Below, piece after piece: positions 1 to 8,439 of a DNA stretch of 21,909 nt. The position numbers and the translations under genes are program-made. The stretch comes from Thiocapsa sp. UBA6158 (GTDB taxonomy: Bacteria > Pseudomonadota > Gammaproteobacteria > Chromatiales > Chromatiaceae): NCBI RefSeq assembly GCF_002423035.1, contig NZ_DIUM01000077.1, forward strand, positions 1 to 21,909, written 5' to 3'. The notes under the pieces are model-generated. The model did not search any database. It was not told the origin of the DNA and worked only from the letters and a program-made list of their open reading frames with translations. Within the stretch, counting starts at the first letter, position 1; each line of letters starts with the position of its first letter.

Positions 1-65
1 GGTGTAACTGCTCTTTTTAGGATTACAACTTCGTCTTTCCACCGGACCTGCCCGCCGCAACCCCG

Positions 66-2360
66 GTGGATCTCTATTTGCGCGTAGCGACGCAAGGCAG
101 CATGACCCTCGGCACGCTCCTGTGGCAACCCTCGGCCTTCAATTCAGCGAACAGCAAGGCCCACCTCGTGCTCGGGCTTTATTTCGGCATCATGCTGGCC
201 CTCTTTGCGTACAACAGCCTGCTCTATCTCTCGCTGCGCGACCCCGTCTATCTCTGGTATTTCTTGTTCGTCGTCTCGATGGCTGTAGCGCAGGGCGCCT
301 GGACTGGACTGTTTTTTGCCCATCTCTGGCCACAATGGCCGGCCTGGGGCAATGTGGCGGCCGTGGTGGGCTTCAATCTCACCGGCTTCTTCGGGGCCGT
401 CTTCTCCCGCACCTTCCTCGACACACGCCGATACGCGCCTTGGGCGGATCGTGCACTGCTCGTCTCGGCGGTGGTCTTCGCGATGCTGGTCATTGGCGCA
501 CCCTGGGTGCCTTATCAGTTCCATGCCATGGCCACCTCGGTTGCCGGGCTCTCGTTTCCACTGATCGCCGTCGCCGCCGGCGCCCTGGGACTGCGTCATG
601 GGGTGACCTCGGCGCGCTTCTTCCTGCTCGCCTGGACCATCCTGCTGGTGGGCACCGCGCTACTGGGGGCACGCAATCTCGGACTCGTGCCGACGAGCTT
701 CCTGACCCGCTATGCGATGCAGATGGGCAGCGCCTTGGAGATGCTCTTGTTGTCCTTCGCGCTCGCTGAGCGGATCACCGAGCTGCGACGCCTGGCCGAG
801 CATGCCGCCGATGCACGCGCGGCCAATGAGACCAAGAGCCAGTTCCTGGCCCATATGAGCCACGAGATCCGCACGCCCATGACCGGTATCCTGGGGATGT
901 CACAGCTGGTGCTGCGCACCCCCCTGGAGGAGCAGCAACGCAGCTATGTCCAGAAGATCGAGAGCTCGGCAAGGTCCCTGCTCGGGATCCTCAACGACAT
1001 CCTCGACCTGTCCAAGGTCGAGGCCGGCAGGCTGCGGATCGAAAAGATCCCCTTCGACCTCAAGCGCCTGATGGAGAGGGTCATTCAGCTCGTGGAGATC
1101 GCGGCGCACGAGAAGCGACTCGCGATTGTGGTCGACTACCCACCCACGCTCGGCCGCTGTTATCTCGGTGACAGCTTGCGCATCACTCAGGTGCTGACCA
1201 ATCTAGTGAGCAATGCGGTGAAGTTCACCCAGGATGGCGAGGTCTGCCTGACCATCAGCCAGCCTGGACCCGGGCGCTTGCGCTTCCGGATCCGGGACAC
1301 CGGCATCGGCATGACACCGCGGGAGCAGGAAACGCTCTTCCAGGCCTTCTCTCAGGCCGACACCAGCACCACCCGTCGCTATGGCGGCAGCGGCCTGGGC
1401 CTGGCCATCAGTCAGCGGTTGGTGGAGCTGATGGGCGGGCGCATCGAGGTGATCAGCGCGCCGGGCCAGGGCAGCTGCTTCAGCTTCGAGATCGACGCCG
1501 AGGCGTGCCTCGCACAGGACAGGCTCGAGGCCAAAACCGACATCCAGCCAGCGCCGTCCGCGCCATCGGCACGCGAGGTCATGCCGGGAGGCTTCACCGG
1601 CCGACGCATCCTGCTGGTCGAAGACAACCCCATCAACCGCGAGATTGTGCTAGGCTTCCTGCACGGCAGCGGCCTGGACATCGAGATCGCGGAGGACGGC
1701 CGACAGGCGGTGGATCAGTGCATGGCCAGCGCGTTCGACCTGATCCTGATGGACATCAAGATGCCGGTGATGGATGGCTATGAGGCGACGCAGCGCATCC
1801 GCGCCCTGCAACCGGACGTGCCGATCATCGCCCTCACCGCCAACGCCTTCCAGGATGACATCGCCAAGTCCAGGGCAGCCGGCATGAACGCCCATCTCAG
1901 CAAACCGATCGAGGCAGAGGGACTCTTGTCGCTGCTGCAAAAATACCTCACGCCCACGACCGCGCGCGAGACAACCGATCAGGCGGCGACAGCCGCGCAG
2001 CCCACTCCCGCCCGATCGGATGGCCCCACGTCGAGGCTCGCTGGATTGCCGCATCTCGACCCGGCATCCGCACTCGAGCTCATGGGCGGCAACACGCAGC
2101 TCTACTGCGCGGTGCTGGAGAGCTTCCTGGCGACCTATGCCGACCTCAGGCTCGACCTGGATGATTCCGAGACTCACCGCGTCCTGCACACCCTGAAAGG
2201 GCTGTGCGGCAATCTCGGCGCCCGGCGCCTGCAGGCACTCGCCGCGGCCGTTGAACAAAACGGCGATCCGGGGTCGCTCCAAGCCTTGCAGCAGGAGCTG
2301 GCGAATACACTGGACGCGATCCGCCAGTATCTGCAAACCGAGTGCTCGCCACAGACCTAA
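66..2360 (+). CDS. 7TM hybrid histidine kinase (HisKA-HATPase-REC-Hpt), 5' end missing
   Basis: This is a membrane hybrid sensor kinase that would autophosphorylate and pass phosphate through its own receiver to a C-terminal Hpt. From the GTG at 66, residues about 33-233 form seven hydrophobic segments of the 7TMR-DISM type. HisKA follows with phospho-His H266 in HMSHEIRTPM, then an HATPase with DTGIGM and GGSGLGLA boxes, a receiver with D563 in LILMDIKMPVMDG, and an Hpt with H708 in HTLKGLCGNLG. The reading frame is open back to base 21 and codes for sequence resembling the end of a 7TMR-DISMED2 sensor domain (FVFPPDLPAA). It is then blocked by TAG at 18-20, and no ribosome-binding site precedes the GTG. 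Most of the periplasmic sensor domain is therefore absent or interrupted at the window edge. Its kinase core is a close paralogue of the minus-strand kinase ending at 2484. The TAA stop is the first three bases of a repeat element. Confidence 0.85.
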   Translation: MDLYLRVATQGSMTLGTLLWQPSAFNSANSKAHLVLGLYFGIMLALFAYNSLLYLSLRDPVYLWYFLFVVSMAVAQGAWTGLFFAHLWPQWPAWGNVAAVVGFNLTGFFGAVFSRTFLDTRRYAPWADRALLVSAVVFAMLVIGAPWVPYQFHAMATSVAGLSFPLIAVAAGALGLRHGVTSARFFLLAWTILLVGTALLGARNLGLVPTSFLTRYAMQMGSALEMLLLSFALAERITELRRLAEHAADARAANETKSQFLAHMSHEIRTPMTGILGMSQLVLRTPLEEQQRSYVQKIESSARSLLGILNDILDLSKVEAGRLRIEKIPFDLKRLMERVIQLVEIAAHEKRLAIVVDYPPTLGRCYLGDSLRITQVLTNLVSNAVKFTQDGEVCLTISQPGPGRLRFRIRDTGIGMTPREQETLFQAFSQADTSTTRRYGGSGLGLAISQRLVELMGGRIEVISAPGQGSCFSFEIDAEACLAQDRLEAKTDIQPAPSAPSAREVMPGGFTGRRILLVEDNPINREIVLGFLHGSGLDIEIAEDGRQAVDQCMASAFDLILMDIKMPVMDGYEATQRIRALQPDVPIIALTANAFQDDIAKSRAAGMNAHLSKPIEAEGLLSLLQKYLTPTTARETTDQAATAAQPTPARSDGPTSRLAGLPHLDPASALELMGGNTQLYCAVLESFLATYADLRLDLDDSETHRVLHTLKGLCGNLGARRLQALAAAVEQNGDPGSLQALQQELANTLDAIRQYLQTECSPQT

Positions 2361-2441
2361 ACCGCGTCCCACCGGGATCGAGGACATCTCCGAAGCCAAA
2401 CGCAACATGAAAACGACGCCTATCGCTCTGGACGCGGTTTA
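2358..2441 (+). repeat. 84-bp inverted-end repeat (TAAACCGCG family), copy A
   Basis: The left end reads TAAACCGCGTCC and the right end GGACGCGGTTTA, a perfect 12-bp inverted repeat around an interior of about 60 bp. The right 35 bp align well with copies B (reverse orientation, 16559-16643) and C (11400-11485), sharing a CGC.TA.CGC core before CGCGGTTTA. The first three bases are the stop codon of the upstream kinase gene. The ends would fit a TA target duplication, which suggests a MITE-like element, but that is inference. Confidence 0.75.
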
Positions 2442-2483
2442 GCCACGCAGCGCGCTGGCGGGATCGCCCCGGTGCACCACGTC

Positions 2484-5400
2484 TCATCCCATCACTGCAC
2501 TACGTGCTCCAAAGCAACTCACCGTGGCCCCGGGCCGAGCCTCCACCCGATTGCGCCCCCCCGCCTTGGCCGCATAGAGGGCCTCGTCGGCGCGCTTGAC
2601 CCACCGATCGAGGTCATCTCCCTGCGCCCAATCGGCCACACCAAAGCTGGAGGTGACCGCTCCCGCCTCGGCAAACGGCGTATCGGCAATGAGTGCGCGA
2701 AGCGTCTCTGCCAGCTTGACGGCATCGGCAAGGCAGCAGTTCGGCAGCAAGGCCATGAATTCCTCGCCGCCCCAGCGCGCCAGCATGTCGACCCCGCGCA
2801 GGTCGAGCCGGACACGCCGAGCGATCTCGATGAGAACCCGATCGCCGACGAGGTGGCCGAAGCGGTCATTGATCGACTTGAAGTGATCGATGTCGAACAG
2901 GATCAGCGAGAGCGGCTCGCCATAGCGCTGGCTGCGGCCGATCTCCACCTCGGCCCGGGTCTCGAAGGACCAGCGGTTGGAGCTGCCGGTGAGTCGGTCG
3001 GTGGTGGCAAGCCGGTTGAGCTCCTCGTTGGCTGCCTGCAGCGCGCGGTTGGCCCGCTCGGCGTCGTCCATGGCGCGCAGCAGCGCCTCTTGGGCGTACT
3101 TGTGCTCGGTGATGTCTGTGACGGCGCCGGCCATTCGCATGGGGGCACCGTCGGCGTCCCATTCGGCTTGGGCGCGGGAGCGGAACCAGCGGTAGTCGCC
3201 GCCCTTGGTGCGCAGGCGCATCTCCACATCGAAGGGCGCATGCCGCTGCAGATGCGCCTCGTAGGCGGCCTGGACCAGAGGCAGGTCCTCGGGATGCACC
3301 AGCGCCTCGAACCCGGCGAGGCTGTCGTCGATCTCATCGTCGCGATAGCCCAGCAGGGCCTTGTAGCGCGGCGAGAGATAGGCCTCGCCGGACTGCACCT
3401 CCCATTCCCAGAGCCCGTCGGAGGTGCCGCGAACGGCGCGGGCATAGCGCGCCTCGCTCAGGCGCAGCCGGTCGCTTTGTGCCTTGAGCTGGAGATAGAC
3501 ACCGACGCGCGCGCGCACCACGAGCGGATTGATGGGCTTATTGATGAAGTCGAGCGCGCCGGCCCGCAGGGCGCGCACCTCGCTGTCGATATCCTTCTCG
3601 GCAGTGACGAAGATGACCGGGATCTCGGGGTGGTCGCGGTGCAGGATCTGGCAGGTCTCGAAGCCGTCCATGCCGGGCATGCGCGCGTCGAGCAGGATGA
3701 GGTCGAAGCGTGTCTGCGCCACCAGCGCCAGTGCGTCGGCGCCGCTGGTGGCGATGAAGCACTCGCCCATGCCGTCGAGCGCCCTGTGCAGTGTCTCGAC
3801 GGCGAGCGGGGTGTCGTCGACGATCAGGAGTCTGGCCGGGGCGCAGGCAGCGCGGGCGAGTGGATCGGCAGCCGGCGCTGAGATTGGCTCCGACGCCGGC
3901 TCCGACAGGGGCTCGGCGCTGTTCGAGACCCGGCCGTCGGTGTCTGTCGCCACCGGGGCCGAACGGCCGGCTCGCGCCCCTTCCCCAGCCGGTGCGACCG
4001 GGTGGCGCCAAGGGGCACTGGCTGCGAGCATGTCCTGCAGATTCGCCTCGACGGCGGCAAGCAGGGACTCGAGCCCGGACTCACCGCGCTGAATTGCCTG
4101 CTCCAACAGGCCGGCGGAGGTGGCCAGCGCGATCACCCCGAGCTGGCCGGCGATGCCGCGCAGTGAATGCAGACGCCGGGCGGCGAGCGTGCGCTCGCCT
4201 ATGGCCAGATCCCGGCCGACCTGCTCGGCGATGTCGGCATAATCATCGGCGAAACGCTGCAATAGATCGAGAAAAAACACCGGATCCGAGTCCGACGTCA
4301 GCCGCGCCCGAACGCCGTCGATGCCGGGGATCTCGGGAAAGTCGGTGGCCGGCTCGGGCGCGGCGGTGTGGAAGGTCTCAGCGGTCGGCGCCGCCTGTGG
4401 CGTCGGCTCAGCGGGCCGCAGGGCATCGCTGACCACGGCCTTCAGCTTCTTCAGGTCGATGGGCTTGCTCAAGTGCGCGCTCATGCCCGCCGCCTTGGCC
4501 TTCTCGATATCCTCCGGGAAGGCGTTGGCGGTGAGCGCGATGATGGGCACCCGCGGATCGAGGGCATGGATCCGGCGCGCGGCCTCATAACCGTCCATGA
4601 CCGGCATCTGGATATCCATCAAGATCAGCTCCTGGGGCCGCGCCCGAAACAGCTCCACCGCGCGCTGGCCATTGTCGGCGACCTCGATCAGCAGCCCGGT
4701 GTCGGCCAGTAGACCACGAACGATCTGCTGATTGATGGCATTGTCCTCGACCAGCAGGATGCGCCGCCCGGCGAACGGACGCGAAGCCAGCCGGTCCGAA
4801 ACGGGCTCGAGCGCGGTGTCCAGAGTGCAGCCTGATGCGGCCGGCTTGGTCTCGATCGCATCCGGTGCCGGCTCCGCGTCTGGCTCGGCATCGATCTCGA
4901 AGTGAAAGCAGCTGCCATGGCCGAGCTGGCTGTCGACCTCGATGTGACCGCCCATCAGCTCGACCAGCTGAGCACTGACGGCGAGTCCAAGACCAGTGCC
5001 GCCGTATTGACGCGTGGTGCTGCTGTCGGCCTGGGAGAAGGGCTTGAAGAGCGCTTGCCGCTGCTCGGCGCTGATACCGATGCCGCTGTCCCGGACCTCG
5101 AAGCGCAGCCTGCCCATGGCGCCGGGGCGCACGCTGAGTCGGACCTGGCCGCGGGGCGTGAATTTGATGGCGTTTCCGATCAGATTGGTGAGAATCTGCT
5201 TGAGCCGCAGCGGATCGCCGAGATAACGCTCCGCGAGCGCCGGGTCGAGCTCGACGTCGAGCGCGAGCTGCTTCTCCCGTGCGCTGTGCTCGAGCAGCTC
5301 GATGACGTCCTCGACCACTTGGCACAAGGCGAAGGGCGTGCGCTCCACGGCCAGCTTGCCGGCCTCGATCTTGGAGAGGTCGAGGATGTCGTTGAGGATC

Positions 5401-6632
5401 CCGAGCAGGGATTGCGCCGAGCGCTCGATCTTCCGCACATAGTCGCGCTGCCGCGCATCGAGGCCGGCGTCCAGGGCAAGCTGGGCCATGCCGATGATGC
5501 CGGTCATGGGGGTGCGAATCTCATGGCTCATGTTGGCCAGGAAGGCGCTTTTGGCGACGGATGCGGCCTGCGCCTGTGCGTTCATCTGCTCCAGCGACTG
5601 CTCGCGATGGCGGATCGCCTCGGCCATGGCTCGGAAGCGGGTACTGATGTCGGCCAACTCCTCGAACCGGTCATCCTGGTCTGCTTGGGCGTCAGCCTCC
5701 GCGGTGTACAGCTGGCCCTGTTCCAGCGCGCGCATCTTCTCCGCGAAGGCAACGAGCGGTCGGATAAACAACTGCTGCAGGCGCAGGTTCTTGATGACCA
5801 CCAGCAGGATGACGCTGGCACTGACCATCAGGGCAAAGACCAGCAGGGCCTTTTGCTGCATCTCGATCAGCGCCGTCGGAACGAGCGTGACGACTCGGGC
5901 ATCGATGGCGAGCGGCTCGGAGACCAGCGGAATCCAGCGATGTCCGTCGAGCGCCAAGGTCCGGCCTGCGGAGGGACTGCCAGTCCAGTCACCGAGGTCG
6001 AACGCGGGGATCTGAAGCTGCGGCTCGCCGGAGAGCATGACAAAGCCATCGTTCGTCACCAGCAGCACGGGCGTCCCGGAGAAGCGCGAATAATGAGTCA
6101 GGAAATCTTGGACATAACTCAGGTCCAAACGCCCCAGCAGGTGCTCGTCGCCAGTATGCATCGCATGGTAGACGCTGGAGCGATTGTCCTCGTAACCGCG
6201 CATGATCACGGAGAGGTCGCCTTCCCGACCTGCGTTGCCGAGATAGTCGGCGAGCTTGCCCTCGGAGAAGGCGAAGCCCGTGAACACCTGCGTTTCCGGC
6301 ACCGATTTATAGACCTGCTCCACGCGGCGCCGATCGTCGATGCGATAGATGTCCGAGAAGGCGCCGACTAGCCGCATCACCCCCGGCGAGCGTTCGGTCT
6401 CGGGCAGGCCGGCGAAGGTGACGAGCGCATCCCGCGCGGCGTTCAGATGGTTCTCCAGGAACAGCCCGACCTCTTGTGCATCGGCGACACGAAGATCCAG
6501 ATACTTGCGGTTGACCTCGGCGAGTGTGAAGGAGATCGCCAGAAACAGCACGAGCGCCGTCAAGGCGAGCGCGGCGACCTCGAGCCGCAGGTGGTAGCGC
6601 CAAAAGCTTCTCCGGCGTCGGGCGCTGCTCAT
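2484..6632 (-). CDS. Cache-type hybrid histidine kinase with REC-Hpt-REC-PAS-GGDEF output
   Basis: This 1382-residue membrane protein combines a full phosphorelay with a diguanylate cyclase. Two hydrophobic helices (about 19-37 and 262-281) bracket a Cache-like periplasmic domain, and a HAMP-like linker follows. HisKA has H370 (NMSHEIRTPM) and the HATPase has DSGIGI and GGTGLGLA. Receiver 1 has D673, Hpt has H822 (RLHSLRGIAGQLG), receiver 2 has D982 (LILLDARMPGMDG), a PAS spans about 1060-1180, and the GGDEF domain is about 1205-1370. The catalytic motif is GGEEF (1288-1292). RGVD (1279-1282) lies five residues before it, as in an RxxD inhibitory site, so c-di-GMP synthesis with product feedback is expected. 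The start overlaps the upstream binding-protein gene by 4 nt (ATGA), indicating translational coupling. Phosphate flow from H370 to D673 to H822 to D982 is inferred from domain order. Confidence 0.92.
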   Translation of the reverse strand: MSSARRRRSFWRYHLRLEVAALALTALVLFLAISFTLAEVNRKYLDLRVADAQEVGLFLENHLNAARDALVTFAGLPETERSPGVMRLVGAFSDIYRIDDRRRVEQVYKSVPETQVFTGFAFSEGKLADYLGNAGREGDLSVIMRGYEDNRSSVYHAMHTGDEHLLGRLDLSYVQDFLTHYSRFSGTPVLLVTNDGFVMLSGEPQLQIPAFDLGDWTGSPSAGRTLALDGHRWIPLVSEPLAIDARVVTLVPTALIEMQQKALLVFALMVSASVILLVVIKNLRLQQLFIRPLVAFAEKMRALEQGQLYTAEADAQADQDDRFEELADISTRFRAMAEAIRHREQSLEQMNAQAQAASVAKSAFLANMSHEIRTPMTGIIGMAQLALDAGLDARQRDYVRKIERSAQSLLGILNDILDLSKIEAGKLAVERTPFALCQVVEDVIELLEHSAREKQLALDVELDPALAERYLGDPLRLKQILTNLIGNAIKFTPRGQVRLSVRPGAMGRLRFEVRDSGIGISAEQRQALFKPFSQADSSTTRQYGGTGLGLAVSAQLVELMGGHIEVDSQLGHGSCFHFEIDAEPDAEPAPDAIETKPAASGCTLDTALEPVSDRLASRPFAGRRILLVEDNAINQQIVRGLLADTGLLIEVADNGQRAVELFRARPQELILMDIQMPVMDGYEAARRIHALDPRVPIIALTANAFPEDIEKAKAAGMSAHLSKPIDLKKLKAVVSDALRPAEPTPQAAPTAETFHTAAPEPATDFPEIPGIDGVRARLTSDSDPVFFLDLLQRFADDYADIAEQVGRDLAIGERTLAARRLHSLRGIAGQLGVIALATSAGLLEQAIQRGESGLESLLAAVEANLQDMLAASAPWRHPVAPAGEGARAGRSAPVATDTDGRVSNSAEPLSEPASEPISAPAADPLARAACAPARLLIVDDTPLAVETLHRALDGMGECFIATSGADALALVAQTRFDLILLDARMPGMDGFETCQILHRDHPEIPVIFVTAEKDIDSEVRALRAGALDFINKPINPLVVRARVGVYLQLKAQSDRLRLSEARYARAVRGTSDGLWEWEVQSGEAYLSPRYKALLGYRDDEIDDSLAGFEALVHPEDLPLVQAAYEAHLQRHAPFDVEMRLRTKGGDYRWFRSRAQAEWDADGAPMRMAGAVTDITEHKYAQEALLRAMDDAERANRALQAANEELNRLATTDRLTGSSNRWSFETRAEVEIGRSQRYGEPLSLILFDIDHFKSINDRFGHLVGDRVLIEIARRVRLDLRGVDMLARWGGEEFMALLPNCCLADAVKLAETLRALIADTPFAEAGAVTSSFGVADWAQGDDLDRWVKRADEALYAAKAGGRNRVEARPGATVSCFGARSAVMG

Positions 6633-7771
6633 CGAAGCTCCCGGCGAAGCTGCGTCAGGGTCTGGAAGCCATCGGCCACATCGCCGAAACGGTCGAAGGC
6701 GACGGGACCCAGGCTCGTCTGGTGGACCGGCATCGAGAGCAGGTAGCGTTTGACGGCCTCGGGGGTTGCGTGACCGCGTGCAAAGGCCTGATCCAGCAGC
6801 TCCAGTGCCTGTCGGGTGCCCAGGGTCATGCCTTGTGGGGTGTAGCCGAAGCGTGCGTCGAAGCGACGAAGATAGTCGTCGACCGCCGGGTCGTCATGCC
6901 GCGATGCATAGTGGCCGACCAGGATCAGACGATCGATGGCGTCGCCGGCCTGCTCCAGCACAGCCGGCGCTCTGGCCCAGGGCGTCAACAGGATCGGCGC
7001 CTGCGGATAGCTCCGGTGGAAGAGCTGCGCCAAATTACCGATCGGCGCCATGAAGGCACCGGCCAGGATGTAAAGGACATCGTATGGCTCCGACCAGAGT
7101 GCGTCGAGCTCGGCGGGGGTGAACTCGGGGACCATCAGCTTGTGATTCACGATGGTCCAGCGGCCCGAGGCACTCAGTGCGTCTGAAAAGACCGCGAAGG
7201 CCGGATCGGTCCACTCCAGGTTGCTGGTGTCCTGCAAGACCAGGATGCGATCGCCGGGCAATTGCTCGACCTGACGAGCCAGCTCGCGCTGTTCATGGCG
7301 CAGGTCCGGGATGAGACGCAGCAGAAAATCGTCCCGACCACTCAAGCTATCACTCGCGGAGGCGACGTTGATCCCGAGTGCCCGGCCATCGTTGAAGAGG
7401 TGCACGCTCGGCACGGCATGCGACGACGCATGGGTGGTGACGAAGAAGCGCACCCCCTGCTCGATGGCCGCCTCCAGGTCCGGCGCCGCCGTCTCCGGCC
7501 GAGCGTCGTTGAACATCTCGAAGATTCGGATGCGGCTCTTGGGATGCTCCTCGAGGAACAGGTCGCCGGTGTTCTTGTCGCTGGGGTCGATGACGGCCCC
7601 GTAGATCACCGGCAGGTCGATCCCGAGACCAACCTGGATCGGACGCAGGGTATCATCGAGGTGCAGCCACCCCGTCCAAGCGGCCGCGACAAGCCCGGAC
7701 GCGGCGACCAGACCAAGAACCTTCTTCAAGTGATTGACGGCCAATCCTGCTCTCCCGTCCGGTGAAACCAT
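6629..7771 (-). CDS. Type 1 periplasmic binding protein, partner of the downstream kinase
   Basis: This 380-residue protein resembles ABC-type (Leu/Ile/Val or amide-like) type 1 periplasmic binding proteins. It has an N-terminal hydrophobic stretch at about 17-33 (signal peptide or anchor), then alternating beta/alpha segments such as FFVTTHASSHAVPSV, RILVLQDTSNLEW and APILLTPWARAPAV. No transporter permease or ATPase is nearby. Instead the stop overlaps the start of the 1382-residue kinase by 4 nt, which suggests that the protein senses a solute and reports it to that kinase; the ligand is unknown. The ATG at 7771 has a weak ribosome-binding site. A TTG at 7744 (residue 10) is preceded by GGGAGAGCAGGA and would place the hydrophobic segment closer to the N-terminus, so the true start may be there. 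Confidence 0.82.
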   Translation of the reverse strand: MVSPDGRAGLAVNHLKKVLGLVAASGLVAAAWTGWLHLDDTLRPIQVGLGIDLPVIYGAVIDPSDKNTGDLFLEEHPKSRIRIFEMFNDARPETAAPDLEAAIEQGVRFFVTTHASSHAVPSVHLFNDGRALGINVASASDSLSGRDDFLLRLIPDLRHEQRELARQVEQLPGDRILVLQDTSNLEWTDPAFAVFSDALSASGRWTIVNHKLMVPEFTPAELDALWSEPYDVLYILAGAFMAPIGNLAQLFHRSYPQAPILLTPWARAPAVLEQAGDAIDRLILVGHYASRHDDPAVDDYLRRFDARFGYTPQGMTLGTRQALELLDQAFARGHATPEAVKRYLLSMPVHQTSLGPVAFDRFGDVADGFQTLTQLRRELR

Positions 7772-7772
7772 C

Positions 7773-7831
7773 TAAACCGTATCCCGAGCGGAACCTCTCA
7801 ATCCGTCCTTCGGGAGGTCTTACACAGGACA
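7773..7831. repeat. Possible degenerate left arm of the TAAACCGCG repeat family
   Basis: TAAACCGTATCCC begins two bases upstream of the annotated start of the binding-protein gene. About 49 bases in lies ACACAGGACA, a string that copy C (11400-11485) also carries about 53 bases from its left end. No matching right end (CGCGGTTTA) follows, so this is at best a partial copy and may be chance. Confidence 0.25.
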
Positions 7832-7833
7832 TC

Positions 7834-7863
7834 CAAAATCCGCCCCCAACGGCAGCCGGGGCG
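7834..7863 (-). terminator. Putative terminator of the ABC exporter operon
   Basis: On the minus strand, CGCCCC (7863-7858) can pair with GGGGCG (7846-7841) around an 11-base loop and is followed by GATTTT. It lies just after the permease remnant stop at 7890. The T-tract is short, so strength is uncertain. Confidence 0.45.
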
Positions 7864-7889
7864 ATATCGGCATCTTACCGTCACTGCCT

Positions 7890-8439
7890 TCAGTCCTGCC
7901 GCTTCTTGAAACGCAATGACGCCACAAGCAGGCCGACCAGCATAAAGCCGACGAGCCAGAGCGTGTCTGCGGCGATTTCGGCCAAGCCGGCATCACGCAG
8001 GAGCACAGCGCGGATGGCACGTATAAAGTGGGTCGCGGGCAGGACCTCGGCGATGTACTGGGCGGGAACCGGTATGCCCTCGTAAGGGAACATGAAGCCG
8101 GAGAGCATAATCGAGGGCAACAGGATAAACATCCTCATCTGCATCGCCTGGAGCTGGCTGCCGGCCATCGTCGACAACACCAGGCCGAGTGCCAGACTGG
8201 CGCCGATAAAGGCCAGCGTCGTTGCTGCGAGCGCACACAGCGAGCCCCCCAGCGGCACCGCGAAGAGCAGGTGACCCAGCACCAGGATGATGGCGGTCTG
8301 CAGGATGCCGATGCCGATGTAGGTGAATCAGCGGGATCATGATGACCATGCCCAGCGTGGCCCGGTCGCGCCGCAGATGGATCAGCTCCTTGGAGAGAAT
8401 CACCAGAACGCGCCGCGCCGATTTGAGCAGGGCGCTCAT
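7890..8439 (-). pseudogene. ABC-2 exporter permease, internally deleted and frameshifted
   Basis: The start (ATG at 8439, MSALLKSARR...) overlaps the ATPase stop by one base. It gives a normal N-terminal cytoplasmic and first-helix start with the usual KELIHLRRDRATLGM motif up to IPLI (8326). From 8321 the sequence continues in another frame as the C-terminal half of an ABC-2 permease: YIGIGILQTAIILVLG, then LLPSIMLSGFMFPYEGIP and ATHFIRAIRAVLLRDAGLAE, ending KKRQD. Family members are about 370 residues, but only about 38 + 144 remain. Roughly 190 residues (periplasmic loop and neighbouring helices) are missing at 8320-8327, and the frame is broken. Without this subunit the exporter should not function unless another permease substitutes. 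Confidence 0.85.

Noticed and set aside
2472..6371. Long plus-strand open frames of 469 and 489 codons
   Set aside because: They are antisense shadows of the 1382-residue kinase, caused by GC-rich codon bias; no family motifs.
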